6,206 nt of DNA from JAEMQF01 sp031396305 (GTDB lineage: Bacteria; Pseudomonadota; Gammaproteobacteria; Burkholderiales; Burkholderiaceae_C). Each line of letters begins with the position of its first letter. The first letter of the stretch is position 1. The notes beneath the pieces are model-generated. The model had not been told where the DNA came from and searched no databases. It worked only from the letters and a program-made list of their open reading frames with translations. The position numbers and the translations under genes are program-made. Shown in pieces: positions 1 through 5,135 of the stretch. The stretch spans positions 1 to 6,206 of the forward strand of contig JANNKM010000142.1 of the NCBI GenBank assembly GCA_031396305.1. Direction: 5' to 3'.

Positions 1-303
1 TGCAAACACAGGACCTGCGACGAACAAGAGCGAGCAAATGCTTGATGCCTTGACGTTGACCACATACAGGAGACCCGCGTGATCCAGATTCATCAGGACA
101 ACTCGACCAACCTCGCCAAACTCGAAGCGATGCTGCAGGACGATCCTGCCAAACACCTTTATCGCCTGGACCGGGCCGTTTTCACCGACGCACAGTTGTT
201 CGAGCTGGAGATGAATCTGGATCACGCGGGTCTCCTGTATGTGGTCAACGTCAAGGCATCAAGCATTTGCTCGCTCTTGTTCGTCGCAGGTCCTGTGTTT
301 GCA
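1..303. repeat. Perfect 94-bp inverted repeat (foldback) with 115-bp spacer
   Basis: Bases 1-94 are exactly the reverse complement of 210-303, with no mismatch over 94 bp; the match ends at 95/209 and on the other side runs to the window edge, so it may be longer. Each arm carries the same material: the end of a sigma-54 -12 element, an untranslated leader, an AGGAG ribosome binding site, a GTG start and five codons of a benA-like gene. The spacer 95-209 is codons 6-44 of that gene. The break falls where a normal BenA would continue after its GAG ATG codons, so up to 6 bases (GATGAA) could have served as microhomology. There are no transposase or insertion-sequence features. The cause may be a template-switch chimera or a real inverted duplication; the sequence alone cannot decide. 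Confidence 0.95.
68..81 (+). promoter_or_regulatory. Ribosome binding site and GTG start of the benA-like fragment
   Basis: AGGAG at 68-72 precedes the GTG at 79-81 with a good spacing. The surrounding ten bases ATACAGGAGA recur before the leader ORF at 5094, so the two sigma-54-controlled transcripts have similar initiation regions. An inverted copy of this site lies at 223-236. Confidence 0.7.
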
Positions 304-366
304 GATGCCGTGCCAACTTTTTGGCGCTCATGCGCCTCGTGCAAGTATTCACTCGGCGGCGATTGA
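79..366 (+). pseudogene. 5' fragment of a benzoate 1,2-dioxygenase large-subunit-like gene
   Basis: Translation starts at GTG 79, seven bases after an AGGAG Shine-Dalgarno (68-72). Residues 1-45 resemble the N-terminus of benzoate/toluate 1,2-dioxygenase large subunits (BenA/XylX), which convert benzoate to a cis-diol on the way to catechol: a DDPA segment near residues 21-24, then VFTDAQLFELEM at 34-45, matching the family's FTD..LFELEM motif. After residue 45 (213) the frame enters the inverted copy of its own leader and encodes unrelated residues up to the TGA at 364-366. The Rieske centre and catalytic domain are absent, so the product cannot be an enzyme. In an intact locus this would be the first gene of a ben operon under the sigma-54 promoter preserved at 301-316. 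The family assignment comes from recognition of 45 residues and is only moderately sure. Confidence 0.6.
301..316 (-). promoter_or_regulatory. Sigma-54 (-24/-12) promoter facing left, for the benA-like gene
   Basis: Read on the minus strand from 316, the sequence is TTGGCACGGCATCTGCA. It matches the sigma-54 consensus TGGCACG-N4-TTGCW with one mismatch in the -12 box and has the exact GG-N10-GC spacing. The predicted transcription start is near 289, inside the right arm of the inverted repeat, giving a leader of about 64 nt before the GTG at 225. The UAS pair upstream is centred at about -136 and -179, which suits a DmpR/XylR-type activator. Transcription from this copy meets only five intact benA codons before the foldback junction. 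Confidence 0.75.
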
Positions 367-372
367 TTGATT
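360..372 (-). promoter_or_regulatory. Candidate IHF binding site
   Basis: The minus strand reads AATCAATCAATCG, matching WATCAA-N4-TTR at all but one fixed position. It lies about 71-83 bases upstream of the predicted start, between the sigma-54 promoter and the UAS pair, where IHF bends DNA in the XylR-regulated Pu promoter. The GATT repeat makes chance similarity possible. Confidence 0.4.
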
Positions 373-417
373 AGGTGCAAACCCCAATCTGTGTTTCGCC
401 TGAGCGCCGGCCGCGGA

Positions 418-433
418 TGAAGCAATTGATGCA
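418..433. promoter_or_regulatory. UAS for a DmpR/XylR-type activator (copy A, proximal)
   Basis: TGAAGCAATTGATGCA is a near-palindrome centred on CAATTG. It agrees with the recalled consensus TTGATCAATTGATCAA at 11 of 16 positions when read on the minus strand. It is centred at about -136 from the left-facing sigma-54 promoter and 43 bp from the second element, four helical turns, as in the Pu and Po promoters. Confidence 0.65.
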
Positions 434-460
434 AACGCGTGGGCGACGAGCTTTCACGAA

Positions 461-476
461 TGCGTCAACTGATCGA
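461..476. promoter_or_regulatory. UAS for a DmpR/XylR-type activator (copy A, distal)
   Basis: TGCGTCAACTGATCGA shares the core CAAyTGAT with the proximal element and matches the recalled consensus at 11 of 16 positions on the minus strand. It is centred at about -179 from the left-facing promoter and lies fully within the direct repeat, identical in copy B. Confidence 0.6.
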
Positions 477-514
477 TTCGCTACGCGCGCGGCCTGTGCA
501 ACGCCGACTTGTCG

Positions 515-532
515 CATCGAGTCGCCTCGATG
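515..532 (-). terminator. Weak hairpin after the and operon
   Basis: CATCGAG (515-521) and CTCGATG (526-532) form a perfect 7-bp stem with a 4-base loop, seven bases past the andAa stop codon on the transcribed strand. No U-tract follows, so it is at best a weak or factor-dependent terminator. Confidence 0.3.
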
Positions 533-538
533 AAGTTG

Positions 539-1756
539 TCAGAGCTTGGACAGCGCGAGGCCGATGTCGGCAAGGCTCTCCGGCCTGACCGGCTTCTGGG
601 TCTCGATCAGGCGACGCGCGAAGCGCAGATCGCGTGCGGCGTTCGGTCCGAGCGCCGCCTTGACGCGGTCACCGTCGAGGTAGAACAGCACAAAGCTGTC
701 CGAGCCCGGCTGACCGCGCACCACCATTTGGTACGAAGGCATCGGCATGCCATAAATCTGCAGGTTCATGTCGTACTGGTCCGACCAGAACCAGGGCAGG
801 GGCCGGTAGTCGACCTCGATGCCGAGTGCCGACCGGGCAGCCGCGATTCCCTGCTCCTGCGCGTTCTGCCATGACTCCAGCCGCATGCGCCGGCCGGCCC
901 AGGGATTCGGCGTCACCGCGACATCACCGGCGGCGAGGATGTCGGGGTCGGAGGTCCTGCAGCGGGTATCGACGATCACCCCGCCGTCGCAGTCCAGCCC
1001 CGCGGCGCGCGCCAATTCGTCGTTGGGGACGAGGCCGACACCGACCACGATCGCGTCGCATTCGAGTTCGCGGCCGTCACCCAGCGTCACCAGCCATCGC
1101 CCTTGGGCGTGGCGCGCGAAGCCCGCGACTCCCGTGCCGAGAATCACCCGAGTGCCGTGTGCCGTGTGCAAGGCCAGCAGGTGCTCCGAGATTTCGCGCG
1201 GCACCGTGCGCTCGCACAGGCGCGCCATGGCTTCGACGACGATCGCCTCGGCGCCCTTCTTGCGGGCCGTCGCGGCCACCTCCAGACCGATCCACCCGCC
1301 CCCGACCACCACCACCGTCTTGCCCGGCCGCAGCAATGGGGCGAGCGCAATTGCGTCGTCGATCGTGCGCAACGTGAAAACGCCGGCCAGATCGGCGCCG
1401 GGAATCGTGAGCGTGCGGGCGCGACCGCCAGTGCACAGGATCAGCTTGTCGTAATCGATCGATTGACCGTCGGTCGTGCTCAGCCGCTTGGCGGCGCGGT
1501 CGAGGCCGCTCACGTGCACACCGCGGCGCCAGTCGAGCGCCAGCTTGTCGAACGCCTCGGCCTTCAGCAGGTGCGTGCTCTCGGGCAACGCCTCGCCGGC
1601 CAGCACCGCCTTCGACAGGGGCGGGCGCTCATGGGGCGGATGCGGCTCGTCGCCGATCAGCGCGACTTTGCCGGGGAAGCCTTCCTTGCGCAGCGTTTGC
1701 GCCGCCCAGCCACCGGCCTGGCCGGCACCGACAATCACGATCGTGGTTTCGCTCAC
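539..1756 (-). CDS. andAa: Ferredoxin reductase component of anthranilate dioxygenase
   Basis: FAD-dependent NADH:ferredoxin oxidoreductase of 405 residues that passes electrons from NADH to the Rieske ferredoxin encoded just upstream. The N-terminal FAD site is VGAGQAGG (9-16), the NAD site is VGGGWIG (151-157), a second FAD contact is ILAAGDVA (273-280), and the C-terminal reductase domain begins at PWFWSDQYD (321-329). Length and domain order are normal for reductases of class IIB/III ring-hydroxylating systems such as AndAa, BphA4 and HcaD. The start is GTG at 1756, 25 bases after the ferredoxin stop, with only a weak ribosome binding site, so it may rely on translation from upstream. It is the last gene of the minus-strand operon. 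Family is very sure; the symbol rests on operon order and the oxygenase subunits. Confidence 0.9.
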   Translation of the reverse strand: MSETTIVIVGAGQAGGWAAQTLRKEGFPGKVALIGDEPHPPHERPPLSKAVLAGEALPESTHLLKAEAFDKLALDWRRGVHVSGLDRAAKRLSTTDGQSIDYDKLILCTGGRARTLTIPGADLAGVFTLRTIDDAIALAPLLRPGKTVVVVGGGWIGLEVAATARKKGAEAIVVEAMARLCERTVPREISEHLLALHTAHGTRVILGTGVAGFARHAQGRWLVTLGDGRELECDAIVVGVGLVPNDELARAAGLDCDGGVIVDTRCRTSDPDILAAGDVAVTPNPWAGRRMRLESWQNAQEQGIAAARSALGIEVDYRPLPWFWSDQYDMNLQIYGMPMPSYQMVVRGQPGSDSFVLFYLDGDRVKAALGPNAARDLRFARRLIETQKPVRPESLADIGLALSKL

Positions 1757-1781
1757 GGCCAGGCGGGCTCAGTCGGCACTG

Positions 1782-2123
1782 TCAGTCGAGCTTCCAGGGC
1801 TGGGTCACGCCCGGCAAGACCTGCACCTCGACCCGCCCTCCGACCTCCCGCACGTGAAAGGTCTGCACATCCTCGGTACACGGCTCCTTGCGCGCCTCGC
1901 CGGTGCGCAGATCGAACAGCCCCTGGTGCAGAGGGCACTCGACACAGCCGTCTTCGACGAAACCGCCGGACAGTCTTGCGGTGGCGTGGGTACACATGTC
2001 ATGCAACGCGAAGAGATCGGCGCCGACGCGGAACACCGCCACACCGATCCCGGCCGCGACGACACCCTTGGGCTCGTCCTGCGCAAAGTCGTCGGCCGCG
2101 CCGACATCGTGCCAGTTGCTCAT
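1782..2123 (-). CDS. andAb: Rieske [2Fe-2S] ferredoxin component of anthranilate dioxygenase
   Basis: Small soluble electron carrier of 113 residues between the reductase and the terminal oxygenase. The Rieske cluster ligands are C44-x-H46 and C63-x2-H66, spaced C-x-H-x16-C-x2-H; the context LSGGFVEDGCVECPLHQGLF is typical of dioxygenase ferredoxins of the BphA3/NahAb/AndAb group. ATG 2123 has the strongest ribosome binding site in the operon (AGGAGGG, eight bases upstream on the minus strand) and follows the small-subunit stop by 21 bases. It could in principle serve other oxygenases. Family is certain; the specific partner is inferred from its place in the operon. Confidence 0.92.
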   Translation of the reverse strand: MSNWHDVGAADDFAQDEPKGVVAAGIGVAVFRVGADLFALHDMCTHATARLSGGFVEDGCVECPLHQGLFDLRTGEARKEPCTEDVQTFHVREVGGRVEVQVLPGVTQPWKLD

Positions 2124-2144
2124 TGCCGTCGCCCTCCTGGCGCG

Positions 2145-2621
2145 TCAGATCGGAGTGGCGAGCAGCGTCGCCACGCGCGAGGTGTCGTACACCACCCGCT
2201 TGCTCTTGTACCGCCACAGCCCCGCTTCCTTGACGACCGTGTCGTGATAGCAGCCTGCCTGGAAGACCGTGGACTCGCCCGCCAGGCCGGTGTTGATGAC
2301 CACGTAGCTCGACACCGAGCTGACCTCGTCGCCGCGCGTGTCGTTGACAACCAGGCCGGAAACGGCATGGCGGTAGGTATGCGCTTCGAAGATATTGGCG
2401 TGGCGAAGTGAATAGATGCGGTCACGCAACATGCGCCGGTTGCGACACAACATGATGGGTGCCGGAAGCCCGCGGTCCGAGTTCTCCTTCGAGATGATCT
2501 CGTAGCGGCACTCTTCGACAAAGAAGTCGGGCCATTGCTCGAGCAGGTTGTTGTCCAGCGCGTGCACGTAGCGATGTTGAAGCTCGCAGAGCTCGAGCCA
2601 GAGTTGCAGGTTGTTGTCCAT
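2145..2621 (-). CDS. andAd: Small (beta) subunit of anthranilate 1,2-dioxygenase
   Basis: A 158-residue protein of the ring-hydroxylating dioxygenase beta-subunit family (SnoaL-like cone fold), a structural partner of the alpha subunit with no metal of its own. Family marks are the N-terminal helix with YVHALDNNLLEQWPDFF (18-34), ECRYEI (37-42), the RIYSLRHANIFEAHTYRH stretch (68-85) and a C-terminal KSKRVVYDTS. ATG 2621 lies one base after the alpha-subunit stop, so the two are almost certainly translationally coupled; the independent ribosome binding site is weak. The length is usual for AndAd/NagH-type subunits. Confidence 0.88.
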   Translation of the reverse strand: MDNNLQLWLELCELQHRYVHALDNNLLEQWPDFFVEECRYEIISKENSDRGLPAPIMLCRNRRMLRDRIYSLRHANIFEAHTYRHAVSGLVVNDTRGDEVSSVSSYVVINTGLAGESTVFQAGCYHDTVVKEAGLWRYKSKRVVYDTSRVATLLATPI

Positions 2622-2622
2622 C

Positions 2623-3981
2623 TCAGTAGCCCATCGCTTTCTGATAGCCGGCCCAGAACCTGCGGATCAGGCTCTCGGTGATGTTGCTGTCGGTTTGCAT
2701 GGGGGCATCGCGCGCCATCGCCATGTACGAATGCTTGTCGCCGTCGCGCGCCGTGCCGCGCTGCACCAGCTCGGTCACCTCGGTGTCCTCCATCGAGATG
2801 TAGCCAGCCGGTCCGACCAGGTTGGCCTGCAACAGACGCATCTCGCGCATCTCCGGCGTGTCGTCCGCATAGCCGAAGAAGTGGAAGATCAACTCGAAAT
2901 TGCCCGGCCCTTTCGGCAACAGCTGACGGCAAGTCAGGGTGTTGTGGATCTGCTGCACCACGAGTTGCGGGAAGATCGGCTGGATCTGGTTGGTGCACAT
3001 TTCCTCGTACTCGGGGATCTGCCCCAGCAAGTACGGATCCTGCAACTGCACCCCCTCGTTCATGGAACGGATGCCCTGATCCTGATAGGCCTTGGCGGTG
3101 TCTTTTTCCTGCTCAGGCTTGGTCACCGTGATGAGGCTGTGCAGGCCGTGCCTGGCATCCGGGATCGAGCGTGCCTTCATACCCACGCGAAAGATGTTGA
3201 ACGTGGTGTGGAACAGGTGCAGCAGGCTCGCGTGGTACGGATCCTTGACGTTCTCGAAATAGAGCTTCCAGTTCGACTTCGAGTACTGCCGCGTGCAACC
3301 CAGATACACGATCGGCTTGTGGAACACCCGGTCCACCCAGGGTTTCATCTCGGGGCCGATGTAGTCCTCGATCGGCGGCGCCTCGTCGCTGAAGCTCGCG
3401 AACAGCAGGCCTCGGTAGTTCGCGACGCGCAGCTTGCTCAGGCCGTGCTCCTCGGTCTTGAAGTCCTTCGGCATGCCGACGAGCATGACGTCGCCGCTCT
3501 TCTGGCCGCGACGGAACGGCACGCCCTGCAGGTCGCCTTTGCAGGTGTAGCTCCACTGGTGGTAGACGCAGACGTGCGATGCCTTGTTGCCGTGCTTCTC
3601 CCGGCACACGATCGCGCCCCGGTGGGCACAGCGATTGACCCAGCAGGCGAAGCCATCCGCCGTGCGCGTCACGACCACCGGCGTGTCGCCGACGAAGGTG
3701 CTCTTGAAGTCGTTGAGGTTCGGGATCTCGCACTCGAGACCCAGAAAGCTCCAGAACGGACCTCGGTAGAGCCGCTCCTGCTCGCGGTCATAGACCTCTT
3801 GCGAGCTGAAGACAGCGTACGGAACTTCAGCCCCGTCGGCCTGAGGGAACGAGACGCGCCTGTATCGGAACCGCCTGTTCCAGTCCGACGCATGCGTGGA
3901 AGCGCACGACCATGTCGCCTGCGAGTTGACCGACCATGCGCTGCGCTGGAAGCAAGGGATCCCGAACGCGGCGATGTTCAA
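2623..3981 (-). CDS. andAc: Large (alpha) subunit of anthranilate 1,2-dioxygenase, 5' end disrupted
   Basis: Terminal oxygenase catalytic subunit, predicted to turn anthranilate into catechol with release of CO2 and ammonia. The Rieske ligands are C118-x-H120 and C138-x2-H141 (C-x-H-x17-C-x2-H). The mononuclear iron site is in ENVKDPYHASLLH: bridging D247 and ligands H250 and H255, with D399 in GYISMEDTE as the likely third. The sequence resembles the recalled AndAc of Burkholderia cepacia DBO1 and, more distantly, salicylate 5-hydroxylase NagG; an ortho-halobenzoate or salicylate-type substrate is possible. Similarity starts only around residue 44 (near 3852). The preceding frame has a TTG at 3981 but no ribosome binding site and no ATG, GTG or TTG in between, and its first 86 bases overlap the opposite regulator. 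I therefore think the native start and promoter are missing. Confidence 0.85.
   Translation of the reverse strand: MNIAAFGIPCFQRSAWSVNSQATWSCASTHASDWNRRFRYRRVSFPQADGAEVPYAVFSSQEVYDREQERLYRGPFWSFLGLECEIPNLNDFKSTFVGDTPVVVTRTADGFACWVNRCAHRGAIVCREKHGNKASHVCVYHQWSYTCKGDLQGVPFRRGQKSGDVMLVGMPKDFKTEEHGLSKLRVANYRGLLFASFSDEAPPIEDYIGPEMKPWVDRVFHKPIVYLGCTRQYSKSNWKLYFENVKDPYHASLLHLFHTTFNIFRVGMKARSIPDARHGLHSLITVTKPEQEKDTAKAYQDQGIRSMNEGVQLQDPYLLGQIPEYEEMCTNQIQPIFPQLVVQQIHNTLTCRQLLPKGPGNFELIFHFFGYADDTPEMREMRLLQANLVGPAGYISMEDTEVTELVQRGTARDGDKHSYMAMARDAPMQTDSNITESLIRRFWAGYQKAMGY
3845..3895. other. Head-to-head junction of andAc and andR lacking an intergenic region
   Basis: Minus-strand coding similarity to AndAc runs to about 3852. 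Plus-strand similarity to AraC-type regulators begins at about 3872 (residues RLFQSDACVEA, upstream of the GTG at 3896), in a frame open back to a TGA at 3842-3844. That leaves about 20 bp between two divergent coding sequences, with no recognisable promoter, operator, ribosome binding site or ATG for either. Divergent and operons normally have a control region here. A deletion, an assembly collapse or a sequencing error would each explain it. Confidence 0.55.
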
Positions 3982-4840
3982 GGGCCAGTCGAACCAGCTG
4001 AAGGTCTATGCCCTGCGCTACGGTGCCGAAGTGGAGGTCACGCCGCGCCCCTTCGATTCCTTCGCGCTGGTGCATACCTCCCTCAGCGGCGGAGCGGAAA
4101 TCGAATCCGATGGCCAGAGGCTCAGCGTCGGCGAAGGCAGGACCGCCGTGCTCGCGCCCACGAAGCGCATCAGATTGCGCTGGTATCCGGGCACCGAGCA
4201 GTTGATCGTCAAGGTGCCCCACACGCTGATCCGGGAAGTGTCCGGCCGCACCGAGGATGACAAACTCGCGCTGGCGCCGGGTTTCCTGCTTGCGCGAGGT
4301 CACGGTTCGCAGTGGGATCTGATCGTGCAGTCGTTGCTGAACGTCGTGTCGATGTCGCGCGAGTCGGCCGTGCACACCGCCTGGCTGGATCACTTCGAGC
4401 GCAACGCCGCGCTGTTCCTGCTGTCACATCAGCCGGACGGCCCTGCGCCGGTCGGCGCCATGCTGCGGCCCGACACTGCACTTGAACCAGCGGACACGGG
4501 CATGCACGCCGGCGACGCGATGCGCATGGATGCCGTACTTCGGTACATGCTCTCGCGGCTGTGTGCCCCGATTTCGCTCGATGACCTTGCACGTGCCGGC
4601 GGGGTCGGTATCCGCACGCTCAATGCGCTGTGCCATCGCTACCATGGCGTCACACCGATGGAGTTGCTGCGCGACATGCGCCTGGACGCGGTCCGCTCGC
4701 GGTTGATGTTGCAGCCGCACGCGAGCATCACGAGCACCGCGCTGGCGTTCGGATTCGGCCACCTGGGTCGCTTTTCGGGTTACTACCGAACGCGGTTCGG
4801 CGAGCTGCCGCGCGACACGCTGACGAAGCAGAGGGCATAA
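3896..4840 (+). CDS. andR: AraC/XylS-family regulator of the and operon
   Basis: A 314-residue AraC/XylS-type transcription activator, probably responding to anthranilate and acting on the divergent andAcAdAbAa operon. Residues ~1-170 fit the N-terminal sensing/dimerisation domain of the AraC_binding-like type (LRYGAEVEV at 40-48). The C-terminal ~100 residues hold two helix-turn-helix units: SLDDLARAGGVGIRTLNALC (227-246) with the following YHGVTPMELL, and ITSTALAFGFGHLGRFSGYY (278-297) with RTRFGELP, the family signature. GTG 3896 is a nominal start without a ribosome binding site; in-frame similarity continues upstream to about 3872 and no ATG is available. The gene ends six bases before UAS copy B with no terminator, so readthrough could enter the sigma-54 activator's control region. 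Family very sure, target inferred from position. Confidence 0.88.
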   Translation: MEAHDHVACELTDHALRWKQGIPNAAMFKGQSNQLKVYALRYGAEVEVTPRPFDSFALVHTSLSGGAEIESDGQRLSVGEGRTAVLAPTKRIRLRWYPGTEQLIVKVPHTLIREVSGRTEDDKLALAPGFLLARGHGSQWDLIVQSLLNVVSMSRESAVHTAWLDHFERNAALFLLSHQPDGPAPVGAMLRPDTALEPADTGMHAGDAMRMDAVLRYMLSRLCAPISLDDLARAGGVGIRTLNALCHRYHGVTPMELLRDMRLDAVRSRLMLQPHASITSTALAFGFGHLGRFSGYYRTRFGELPRDTLTKQRA

Positions 4841-4892
4841 GCCGTTTAGGTGCAAACCCCAATCTGCGCGTCGCCTGAGGACAGGCCGCGAA

Positions 4893-4908
4893 TGAAGCAA
4901 TTGATGCA
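4893..4908. promoter_or_regulatory. UAS for a DmpR/XylR-type activator (copy B, distal)
   Basis: TGAAGCAATTGATGCA, identical to the copy A element. It is centred at 4900.5, about -170 from the predicted start of the right-facing sigma-54 promoter. This equals the position of the distal UAS in the Pu and Po promoters as I recall it. Confidence 0.7.
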
Positions 4909-4935
4909 AACTCGTGAGCGACGGGCTTTCACGAA

Positions 4936-4951
4936 TGCGTCAACTGATCGA
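4936..4951. promoter_or_regulatory. UAS for a DmpR/XylR-type activator (copy B, proximal)
   Basis: TGCGTCAACTGATCGA, identical to copy A. It is centred at 4943.5, about -127 from the predicted start at 5071 and 43 bp from the distal element. It implies that the sigma-54 activator regulates its own gene. Confidence 0.7.
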
Positions 4952-4982
4952 TTCAGGACGGGGGCTCGAAGATCGGGTTATC

Positions 4983-5022
4983 GCGCAGCCGCTTCTGCTG
5001 CGCAGGAGGACGCGTCGCGTCC
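4983..5022. repeat. Two adjacent GC-rich palindromes between UAS and promoter
   Basis: GCGCAGC (4983-4989) pairs with GCTGCGC (4997-5003) across a 7-base loop. Five bases later GGACGCGTCGCGTCC (5008-5022) is a perfect palindrome around one central base. They occupy the bend region between UAS and promoter, where the left promoter has its candidate IHF site; no IHF-like sequence was found on this side. Role unknown. Confidence 0.5.
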
Positions 5023-5044
5023 GGGACAGGCGTCGTATCGACGA

Positions 5045-5060
5045 TGGCACGCTGCATGCT
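5045..5060 (+). promoter_or_regulatory. Sigma-54 (-24/-12) promoter facing right, for the activator gene
   Basis: TGGCACGCTGCATGCT matches TGGCACG-N4-TTGCW with one mismatch and has exact GG (5046-5047)-N10-GC (5058-5059) spacing. The predicted start is near 5071, giving a short leader before the ribosome binding site at 5085. With UAS centres at about -127 and -170 the geometry is textbook for DmpR/XylR-type control. XylR and DmpR genes are commonly read from sigma-70 promoters, so a sigma-54 promoter here implies positive autoregulation. Confidence 0.75.
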
Positions 5061-5093
5061 CACAGCAGTCGCTTGAACCAATACAGGAGAACG

Positions 5094-5135
5094 ATGTTGA
5101 TGTGCATCGACGGCCGTCCGGGACGGCGGCCATGA
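5094..5135 (+). CDS. 13-codon leader ORF overlapping the activator start
   Basis: ATG 5094 follows an AGGAG (5085-5089) at ideal spacing and encodes MLMCIDGRPGRRP before TGA at 5133-5135. The stop overlaps the ATG of the activator gene (5132-5134) as ATGA, a classic coupling arrangement. The activator ATG has no good ribosome binding site of its own, so ribosomes finishing the leader could re-initiate there. Equally, these codons may be a remnant of an older gene start, or a sequencing error may hide a longer activator N-terminus beginning at 5094. No similarity to a known peptide was recognised. Confidence 0.45.
   Translation: MLMCIDGRPGRRP

Larger units (their letters stand above)
371..479. 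repeat. 109-bp direct repeat, copy A (UAS region)
   Basis: Matches 4846-4954 at 99 of 109 positions without gaps. The ten differences cluster at 392-408 and 417-450; the ends (first 21 bases and last 29) are identical. It contains both UAS elements described separately. It lies 60 bp before the stop of andAa, so copies A and B bracket the entire and module. The conserved content is regulatory, not coding: a short minus-strand reading frame crosses it, but without protein-like conservation. Confidence 0.95.
4846..4954. repeat. 109-bp direct repeat, copy B (UAS region)
   Basis: Second copy of the element at 371-479, with 99 of 109 bases identical and no gaps. It starts six bases after the andR stop codon. 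Both UAS cores are intact here, so the ten differences fall outside the presumed activator contacts, as expected if both copies function. In this copy the sigma-54 promoter lies on the right, whereas in copy A it lies on the left. Confidence 0.95.

Noticed and set aside
1..15. Possible XylS/BenR half-site of the TGCA-N6-GGNTA type
   Set aside because: The last two fixed bases do not match, and by comparison with the inverted copy these bases are the tail of the sigma-54 -12 element and early leader.
222..434. Minus-strand ORF that shares a protein-like start with another minus-strand ORF ending near 4909
   Set aside because: The similarity comes only from the 109-bp regulatory repeat and the inverted leader. 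The two frames diverge at once outside the repeat, and the stretch holds UAS and sigma-54 promoter sequences.
371..479. Direct repeats as ends of a composite transposon or an insertion sequence
   Set aside because: No transposase, no terminal inverted repeats and no short target duplication were seen; the conserved parts are the activator sites.
1103..2233. Long plus-strand ORF of 376 codons opposite andAa and andAb
   Set aside because: It is antisense to well-supported genes, arginine/proline rich, and resembles no family; it is a high-GC shadow frame.
2611..4260. Plus-strand ORF of 549 codons opposite andAc
   Set aside because: Its translation is antisense to a clear Rieske oxygenase with all metal ligands and shows no domain of its own.
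5031..5043. CGTCG-TAT-CGACG inverted repeat next to the right sigma-54 promoter
   Set aside because: Short, and expected by chance in sequence of this composition; no partner at the left promoter.
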